NCBI GenBank assembly: GCA_027475525.1
Contig: JAMWFC010000101.1
Span: 319,101-383,100, forward strand
Direction of reading: 5' to 3'
Source: Macrolepiota albuminosa
Lineage: Eukaryota; Basidiomycota; Agaricomycetes; Agaricales; Agaricaceae
DNA length: 64,000 nucleotides
In this document: positions 56,985 through 64,000 of the stretch, one piece after another
Position numbering within the stretch: the stretch's first letter is position 1
How the letters are laid out: every line of letters starts with the position of its first letter
Translations under genes and position numbers: made by a program
Notes under the pieces: generated by a model
What the model was told of the DNA's origin: nothing
Databases searched by the model: none
Seen by the model: only the letters and a program-made list of their open reading frames with translations

Positions 56985-57560
56985 TGTCTGGCACAGTGTG
57001 ACGGTCTGCGTCACGCGTAACAACACTTATACGCATCAGCGTCGCTCGCCTTGGCTCTTGAACAGCCAACGTTGGCCCCCCTCGTCGTCCTTGGAGCGTC
57101 TGCACGCGAGGTGAAGAGGTTCTTCATGACCTAAAATAACAGCCAACGTTGGCCCCCCTCGTCGTCCTTGGAGCGTCTGCACGCGAGGTGAAGAGGTTCT
57201 TCATGACCTAAAATTGAAATTGTGAGTTCGATGTCTGGCACGCCATGATGGTCCGAATCACGTGTGACAGCCACTAATATGCATCAGCGTCGCTCACGTT
57301 GGCTTTTAGACAGCCTACGTTTAGCCCACTCGTCGTCCTTGAAGCGTCTGCATGTGAGTTGCATATGTTATTAATATCCTAGAATAGAAATAATCAGTTC
57401 AGGGTGCGGATAACATAACAGTTGACGACGAAACCCCGCCCGGGCATCCGCGTTGCTCCCGTTAGCTTGTCATTAGCCCCCGCGTTGTCCTTGGAGCATA
57501 CGCACGTGAGCTGGGGCTTTAATGCACGTACTGTAGTCGAAATGGTGAGTTCGGGTGCCG
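56985..57560 (+). repeat. Three diverged tandem copies of a ~170-190-bp unit
   Basis: Copies begin near 56980, 57225 and 57405. Shared words include GATGTCTGGCAC, ATCAGCGTCGCTC, CTCGTCGTCCTTGGAGCGTC and TGCACGCGAG, in the same order. Spacing is regular once the 57061 duplication is discounted. Differences are mostly transitions, so it is an old duplication. No coding potential is evident. Confidence 0.65.
57061..57214. repeat. 77-bp direct duplication 16
   Basis: Identical copies start at 57061 and 57138, inside the first of the diverged tandem units. Confidence 0.92.
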
Positions 57561-57674
57561 TTAACAAGTCCGACGCAGCCTTTCCTCATAAATACCCAAT
57601 GCACGTACTGTAGTCGAAATGGTGAGTTCGGGTGCCGTTAACAAGTCCGACGCAGCCTTTCCTCATAAATACCT
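57521..57674. repeat. 77-bp direct duplication 17
   Basis: Identical copies start at 57521 and 57598, at the end of the third diverged unit. Confidence 0.92.
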
Positions 57675-59355
57675 GCCCACGCATCAGTAGTGGGAAAGGT
57701 TCTCGTTGTTCAGGCAGCAGGTGGCAAACGGGAGAGGGTAGGTTTGTTGTCCATGATAGATATATTTCGAGTGTCCTGTAAATCCCGAGGAGTGCGTGAT
57801 AATAGCATTCAAATCGTCGTGCTTCAAACTCGTGTACATAGAGCGTATTGTGATATATTTCCTGTCATGATCAAGGGTCAGGAGGTCGTCGTTTCCAGGT
57901 CGTCGTTTCCAAGAGCGTGTACAGAGGTTGGTACAAGAATTGAGCCTTCTGAGAGAATATAATGTAGTAAGATGAGTTGTCACCAGTGCCAGTCTGGACG
58001 CTGAAAGTATGGCTGGGATGATGCGAAGCAGTGAATTCTACAGGCTCTAGCACAGATTTAGCACCAAGAGGATGGTCCTGGCCATACCCAAGGGTTATGC
58101 GCGGTTCTACAGCTCTAGCACAGATTTAACACCCAGATGATGGTTTTGGCCATACCTACGCTTTTTACCGTCATAATTTGCCAATGTTAAATAGAAACCA
58201 ACTTGTGTAAATGGTTTTCTTCTCTACTGCATTCTGGAACAGAGATGGAGAGTAGAATATTGAAGGCAAGAAATAGAAACGGTGACTCCGATCCCTCGAC
58301 ATCTAGTAGGATAATTAAGAATATACATATGTTAGTTATTGAAGAAATGGAAGGGACAACCTCGTACCTCTGTCAACATCGAATCGGGGCTTTTCATTTT
58401 TCATCTGAATCGGGTCTAATGAGACCCTGTTGAGTTTCTACTTGTAATTCAGCGGATAAAACGGTATCGTGGGTAGATAAGCTGTGTCGCCTGCTTCGCC
58501 GCGGTGCAGGCGGAATACAAATGCGTCTGTGGGGGGAAGGGGAAGTGAGTAAGTTTTTATTTTTCTTAGATGGGTGAGACGTAGGATATTCAACCACCAG
58601 CTTCAAAGCTTACATTCAGCTGTAATCCAACGACATCAATGCTATCAAACATGGAAAGAATCAATAAGAACGAACTGTACCGTAGTACTGGACACATAGA
58701 GCCCTTCATCTATATGCTGGCTTTACCCACATTTGGGATTGGCTGCATATGACCCGCCAGTGGGACTATATGGATTTCTTAGAACATATAATCGTGCAGG
58801 TGGAGGAGACATACCTAGCACTTTGAATGCCAGCAACGCATGCTTGAGACTCCATGGCTGACAAACGATACTGCTCACAGTTACATGGAGATTGCCGCAG
58901 AGCTGTCATGTCACGTTATCTAAAATCTTCCTTCTAGAATAATCCGCTGGTTCCAGAAACATGTTCCATCAGAAAGTGACTCCCAAACCTTATCGGGAAA
59001 TTCCATAAAAACCTCGTACAACATCTGAAAAAGATAAATGCCGAATCTAGAGGAGAATGACCGAGAGACCGTCCTACCCCCAAGTTTACGGGTCCTCGCA
59101 TGAAGCTGTACTCCGAACTCACTTCTCGGGTCAGCAATAAGGGTGTTCAAAACACCATAATCAATCTTACTAGTGCGGCGTTACATCTAAGTTGCCTATT
59201 AAAGGTAACTTTAATTGATATCAGTTTGAATGTCCATTAAAGTTGCCTCAGGGTAACCTTTATCTACCGTCCAATATCACGGCAATCGAAGATATCATCG
59301 TTGACGAGTATTTCCCTTCTTGACCTTATTATAATGGCTGCTCATTGTCTTTGTT
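57675..59355. other. Spacer with an imperfect direct repeat at 58037-58165
   Basis: No gene with family features. TTCTACAGGCTCTAGCACAG and GGCCATACC recur about 68 bases apart with several differences. Promoter and 5' exons of the JmjC gene must lie in the last few hundred bases; the acceptor-like TATAG at about 59355 suggests at least one upstream exon. Confidence 0.4.
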
Positions 59356-62300
59356 GTGTATAGCGAAAGCAGATCTAGCGATCAAGACCAATTGAAATAT
59401 CTCCATACTACGCATGGCGGTGCCATCGACGGTGCCGGTTCATATGGTTGCTCGACTATTATGCACAACTCCCTTTATCTGGCATTACTCGTATCCCCCC
59501 TAATGTTACTTCTTCCTCGCGAATATGGTACACTAACCGGTAAAGACTCCCTGCTACAGGTAAATTGATATATATATTTTATTTTGTTTGAGCAGCTCTG
59601 ATTGCTTTTAAAGCTTTGGAGGCATGTTGGTGGGCTGGAACGTCCGCATATCATCGTCGAGGCAGATCGAGCATTGTGGAGAGTGTTGTTCTCGGCAGCT
59701 CAGGGTGGTGACCTCCTAACCGAGCTGTCGTCTGCCTTGAATACCTTAACTGATCAAATCAACGAAGCGGCTCCTGCTTGGATTGAAATCGTATCTGTCC
59801 CTTCACCTTCTAAGAAGCGCCCGCTTGATGCTTCACGTGTTCCTTTGATTGCTGCATCAACCACTTCAACGAGCAACAAAGCCGAACAAGACGATGATGC
59901 AAGCCCGTTGTTTGGACCTGCTCCGTTCCCTGTTGGATCGGATGCCTTACCAGGACCCTCTAATCGCTCGGCAAGCCCGTCAGGTCACATAGATGTTCCT
60001 CATCCAACCGTCGGCGACAAGCCTGATGGTTATGAGCAGTCTTCACCTACAAGGCCCGAATTTTTTGACAACTCGCCCGCTTCTCTGAACAGTACCATTG
60101 ACTTAGGGGACCTTATGGACGTCACACCTGATGATTCCCGTATTGACCCGTCTCCTAGTACAGATGCACTTGTCCATGCATCGGAAGACACCACAGGTTC
60201 CGAAAACCTCAACCAGTTAACCGATGTACCTTCCTCTCCAAATAACGTCCGTGCATCGGAGGACGCTATGGACATATCACCCGTTATTTCGAATCGTGAC
60301 GTTGAGAATTCCCCTGAACCAGACCCTATGGACGTGACGCCCGACGTTTTGAACGTCGAGGATTCCCCTGCAGGTGACCGTGAGGTCAATCATACCAATT
60401 CTAATACGGCACCTGCTACTGGGGCACCTCTTCCCAATACAGAAGCACCGGATGGAGAGCAGGTGACACCCGTAGTTACCGGTATTGGTTCATTAACTTT
60501 GGTCAATGCCTCCGAGACAACAGTTAACGACGACCTGCCTTCTTCCGAACCGGTGGTGACTGTCGGCCCCGCTAAGACTTCTAAAAACAACTGGAGAAAA
60601 TCGGCACGTATTGCGGCTAAAAACAAGCAACGTAGTACGGCACCCTTGACGCCTAGGAAGAGGAAAAGAAACTTTACGAGTAAGGTGCACGTTGACTCAG
60701 ATAGCGCGAGCGAGTCTCCCATGTTGGACTCGGATGGCGCTAGCGATTCCTCCAATGACTCTGCTGAGGTAACGGCGGTTGCTTCACCCCTTGAAAATGT
60801 TGAGACAGATCGGGGTTATATTGACCTGACCCTTGAGTCTACGGTGAGTGACTGTCTATGTATTGGTCAACTGGTTGTGATTCTGGGTTTAGGATGATGA
60901 GGATAGCCATATGGTCAAAAAACCGAATCGTCTCGATCTCTCAGAATCATGGATCCTCCGTGAAGGGGACGCCGTACAAATACCTTTGACTGGCAGCAAT
61001 GGGGTATTTGAATACACGCCAAAATTTCACGTGCGTATATATTCTATTCCGTTATAGTAGCCTTCCGTTCACTGCTCTGTAGCTTGACAGGGACCTTCTT
61101 TGGTTTCGCAGAATGTATGCCGCATCTATTGCTCGTCGGGATCGACCCTCGTCCGTGAAGGTGATGACTCAAACCGAGTATCACTCTTCATCTCCGCTTG
61201 CTCTCTCAAAAATCGGGATCGACCCTTGTCCGTGAAGGTGATGACTCAAACCGAGTATCACTCTTCATCTCCGCTTGCTCTCTCAAAAATATTGGCATCG
61301 CAATTATGCATTCTTGTTATTGGGAACCAGCATATTGACCCGGCTTCAATGCGCGCTCCTTATCAGATGTATGTGTCCTGGACAATGTTATCCAGGTGCA
61401 TGGTACGTTCTCCTTTGTTTTATTATTATTGTTGTTGTTGTTGTATTTAATTTAATTTAATTTGTTTTATTTTTTCCTGCAGATTTCACCATATCTGGTA
61501 CCAAACACTTGAAGCATGCAACCCCTCGAGATCTTCTAAGGACACTGGAATCTTCGTACCCAAGATCATTAAGTGCTTTGGATATCCCTGCTTCCCTAGA
61601 AACTTTTCCGTTCTAAGGACACTGGAATCTTCGTACCCAAGATCATTAAGTGCTTTGGATATCCCTGCTTCCCTAGAAACTTTTCTGCGCCTCCCGTTCT
61701 CAAGCGACTCGGCTGTCTGGGGAAAAGTTCAAGGTCACAGGTACTGTAAAGTGGAGGATTTTTATCCAATTTTGGATATGCGATGGAATCTTGCATCTAC
61801 CAGCGGAACCCACCATTACTGGCACATCGATGCCAATGGTTTTGCTACCTTTGTCTTCGTCGAGACTGGCACGAAGTTGTGGTTCGTGGCGTCGCCCAAA
61901 TCTGGAAATTACGATGACTTCGGAGCCTGGGATCTTTATGTTAACGATTTTTACACCAGAAAGCCAAACGATGAAAAGTGGGACGTCGAGCTACTTGTTC
62001 TGCAGCCGGGTTCCATGCTGTTTGTCCACTGGTTATTTCTTTTCCTTATATTATTTACTGATAATATATTATTACAGCATTATGCACCCGTGTCTACCTC
62101 ATCCACTGGTTATTTCTTTTCCTTATATTATTTACTGATAATATATTATTACAGCATTATGCACCCGTGTCTACCTCACGCTGTAGTTACTCCCATACCA
62201 ACAATATGCCGTGGGGGTCATTTCTACAACACATCGACTCTCGCTGCCTCGATAATCGGCTTATATCACCATTACGTTGCTTCCACATCAATATCCAACA

Positions 62301-62859
62301 CCGACCACGCCTCCGCCTCATACACGGTGCTAATGCGCCTCCTCACCTATTTTGTCCTTGTTCTCGTTGACTCTGTGACCGAACACCCTCCGCCTCATAC
62401 ACGGTGCTAATGCGCCTCCTCACCTATTTTGTCCTTGTTCTCGTTGACTCTGTGACCGAACACAGTACGTGTAGTCACCACCACATCTGTTTATACTGTT
62501 CACGTATGTGCAGATTACGACCATGGTCATGTTCCGGACACAAACTCATGGGACGGTGTGCTGATCCTTCTTTGTCTATGCAACTATTTTGAGTTGCATG
62601 ATGCACTTGTGTCTACGAACTATGCTTGGAGCGGCGACCTTCGATCCTTTGAGGTGTCCGTCAAAAACCGGGTCCGCGCGCGAAGGCTTATGTACTGGTT
62701 CTTCTCCAATCACGAACTTGAAAGCGAGTCCGATGGCAGTGTCATAACGGGTCTGCCTGCGCTTGAATACATATCTTCTTCTCCAATCACGAACTTGAAA
62801 GCGAGTCCGATGGCAGTGTCATAACGGGTCTGCCTGCGCTTGAATACATATCATCTTGA
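59356..62859 (+). CDS. JmjC-domain protein, multi-exon
   Basis: Exon edges: 59559/59614, 60843/60893, 61030/61083, about 61408/61483, 62019/62155 (or 62078), 62464/62514; introns mostly 49-80 bases. The 5' end is open (no in-frame ATG before the first visible exon). A long acidic Ser/Thr/Pro region (about 300 codons) with repeated Pro-Met-Asp-Val-Thr-Pro-type motifs and a basic patch (RKSARIAAKNKQ, PRKRKRNF) suggests a nuclear protein. JmjC part: HHYWHIDANGFATFVF (iron-binding His-x-Asp), ETGTKLWFVASPK (cofactor Lys), LLVLQPGSML, and after an intron PHAVVTP with the second iron His, then RGGHFYN. It ends EYISS-stop at 62857. The family are 2-oxoglutarate/Fe(II) dioxygenases, often histone demethylases; the substrate is unknown. 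Five 77-base duplications break the raw frame. Confidence 0.78.
61136..61289. repeat. 77-bp direct duplication 18, one mismatch
   Basis: Copies start at 61136 and 61213 and differ at one base (CCCTCG against CCCTTG). A mismatch fits two alleles or a read error at a contig junction. It breaks the fourth visible JmjC gene exon. Confidence 0.9.
61534..61687. repeat. 77-bp direct duplication 19
   Basis: Copies start at 61534 and 61611 and are identical apart from one base near the end (TTTTCCG against TTTTCTG). It splits the segment before the JmjC core. Confidence 0.9.
62025..62178. repeat. 77-bp direct duplication 20
   Basis: Identical copies start at 62025 and 62102. It covers most of a 58-base intron and the next exon start, just before the distal iron His. 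Confidence 0.92.
62310..62463. repeat. 77-bp direct duplication 21
   Basis: Identical copies start at 62310 and 62387, in the JmjC gene (VLMRLLTYFVLVLV read twice). Confidence 0.92.
62699..62852. repeat. 77-bp direct duplication 22
   Basis: Identical copies start at 62699 and 62776, at the C terminus of the JmjC gene (NHELESESDGS region). Confidence 0.92.
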
Positions 62860-62886
62860 TTTCTGGCTACACATGCTTGTGTACTT

Positions 62887-63569
62887 ATGCACTACAAAAA
62901 GCTCGCATGGCTGAATAATTTACGCGGGTCCGATGCAAACACCCCACCGTCAACAACTTGTATCAACATTCAATCCGTCCTCCGTGATGGACCTGCCTGG
63001 AAGGCATACACCCTCGTCCATCTGCGTCTTGGTGCTTCCGATGTCGATCCTGCCGAATTGACGTTTGCCTGGAGGGGAAGCCGATACATTGTTCGCAGAG
63101 TTCCTACAGTTGACTTTTGTGAGTGTTTTCTGTGTCTAAGTCCTGACATTTCTCATCCTTCCTCAGCTTATCCATACATCGACGGTTATGTTTGGCGCGA
63201 CTTCACGATTGCACGCCAACTCGGCGTCACGCTCACAAATGCCAATCCCCGACGCGACGAGGACGCTGACTTGTCTTGCTGGGTCGAATTTTCTGTTGAT
63301 GACTTGAAATCTTACAATGCCTGCCCTGAGGTCGGTTATATCAGCGACACCCCCCCCGGGTCGAATTTTCTGTTGATGACTTGAAATCTTACAATGCCTG
63401 CCCTGAGGTCGGTTATATCAGCGACACCCCCCCCCGAATCTCCTGTACTCGCTCCTACAAACACGCCCCCCCGTAGTACCAGCCCCCGTCCTCCCACCCC
63501 CATAGTCCCAGCCAAAGTGATACTTCGAGTAGCTCAAGCAGTGACGACAATCATCGGACAGGCCCGGTG
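62887..63569 (+). CDS. Small host-type gene of unknown function
   Basis: Not recognised. ATG at 62887, 28 bases after the JmjC stop. An exon reads NLRGSDANTPPSTTC, then SVLRDGPAWKAYTLVHLRLG and ELTFAWRGSRYIVRRVPTVD. An intron (GTGAGT at 63120 to CTCAG at about 63165) is followed by YPYIDGYVWRDFTIARQLGV and SCWVEFSVDDLKSYNACPEV. A proline-rich tail begins after the C-run at 63427, whose length makes the final frame uncertain (ends near 63569 or a Ser/Asp-rich alternative). The tight spacing leaves open that it is a further exon set of the JmjC gene. Confidence 0.5.
63281..63434. repeat. 77-bp direct duplication 23
   Basis: Copies start at 63281 and 63358. They end in C-runs of slightly different length, so the far edge is fuzzy. 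It breaks the small gene before its proline-rich tail. Confidence 0.88.
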
Positions 63570-63845
63570 AGTTGCTCTGTACAGATATCAATATTGTACT
63601 CATTCGTGTAATCTAGCTGCTAAGCGAATCGGTGGTCCTAGCAATTTTTTTAATATATATTGTAGTTTATCTCGTGGCGCGGTTGTTTATTTTTTTTTTC
63701 TTTTGTAAACTTAATATCGTGTAGACCATCAAATAAGATGGTATATCCAGTGTCTCCAGTGCTTCAAAAGATTAAGATTGTTAAGTTGTTTACCACGCAG
63801 TAGCCTATAAAAACACTCGAGCCAGTGTTTGTATTTATCTCAAGC
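63570..63845. other. 3' spacer
   Basis: AT-rich sequence with a T-run near 63690. No gene seen. Confidence 0.4.
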
Positions 63846-63859
63846 TATAGTACCCTGCT

Positions 63860-64000
63860 GCTGTAAGCTATCGCTCCAGCTATGGTTTACGTAAGCTGTT
63901 GCTACAGCAATATTTTATGTAAGCGGCTGCTCCAGCGACGATTTATGTAATCTGCCACTCCGTTATATTTTATGCAAGCTCCAGCGATGATTTATGTAAT
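63860..64000 (+). repeat. 28-bp minisatellite, about five copies, cut by the window end
   Basis: Unit close to GTAAGCTGCTGCTCCAGCGA plus TGATTTAT. Copies start near 63863, 63891, 63919, 63947 and 63974, and drift by a few bases each. It continues past the window. Confidence 0.75.

Noticed and set aside
58920..59150. Two overlapping minus-strand ORFs upstream of the JmjC gene
   Set aside because: No motif and no supporting splice sites; the region more likely holds the JmjC promoter and 5' exons.
6791..63434. CRISPR-like or satellite interpretation of the 77-base repeats
   Set aside because: Each pair has a different sequence and no spacers; the host is eukaryotic. Only the period is shared.

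Overview
The window looks like a chromosome segment of a filamentous basidiomycete, most likely an agaricomycete mushroom. Evidence: coding regions carry very short introns (about 50 bases, GT..AG); a KDZ transposon carries a TET/JBP dioxygenase gene, a pairing known from mushroom genomes; and Ty3/gypsy, Ty1/copia, Tad-type LINE and Helitron elements are nested in one another. I recognise no rRNA, tRNA or CRISPR, and nothing prokaryotic.

Layout. 1-2.2 kb: decayed repeat. 2.2-15.4 kb: one Tad-like LINE (endonuclease, reverse transcriptase, RNase H) split by three insertions: a solo LTR (3593-4277), a second LTR-like repeat (4552-5597) and an 8.3-kb KDZ element (6247-14558) with terminal inverted repeats of about 335 bp. 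The KDZ element holds a transposase remnant (-), a TET/JBP 2-oxoglutarate dioxygenase remnant (+), a viroplasmin-like ORF (-) and a spliced gene of unknown function (+). 15.4-17 kb: a minus-strand copia fragment with an internally inverted RNase H piece. 18.1-21.6 kb: a spliced, broken gene of unknown function containing another copy of the 1-kb LTR. 21.9-28.0 kb: a minus-strand gypsy element (G2). 28,033-39,567: an 11.5-kb gypsy element (G1) with 174-bp LTRs, one very long gag-pol frame and an extra gene of about 980 codons after pol. 39.6-48.4 kb: very AT-rich, CpG-poor remains of gypsy, copia and LTR sequences, another reverse transcriptase, and a Tc1/mariner element. 48.9-55.9 kb: a nearly intact autonomous Helitron (Rep plus PIF1-type helicase, five exons), with a leader of tandemly duplicated intron-like units and a structured 3' tail. 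55.9-64 kb: CpG-rich host-type DNA with diverged tandem repeats, a JmjC-domain gene (59,356-62,859), a second unknown gene and a 28-bp minisatellite.

Two sequence-wide signals affect every gene call. First, 23 adjacent direct duplications have a period of exactly 77 bases, whatever the underlying sequence (genes, introns, transposons, spacers). Most are perfect. They shift reading frames because 77 is not a multiple of 3. A constant length equal to a common assembly k-mer points to unmerged contig overlaps rather than biology; skipping one copy mentally brings several interrupted frames back into register. Second, premature stops in G1, and in the TET/JBP gene, mostly sit where a relative would have Arg (CGA to TGA) or Trp, as expected from cytosine deamination at methylated CpG or a RIP-like process. 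The oldest elements have almost lost CpG.

The region is therefore a silenced transposon nest beside an ordinary gene region. The most interesting cargo is the DNA-modification-type dioxygenase inside the KDZ element and the extra gene inside G1. Domain names and residues come from reading the translations; no database search was run.
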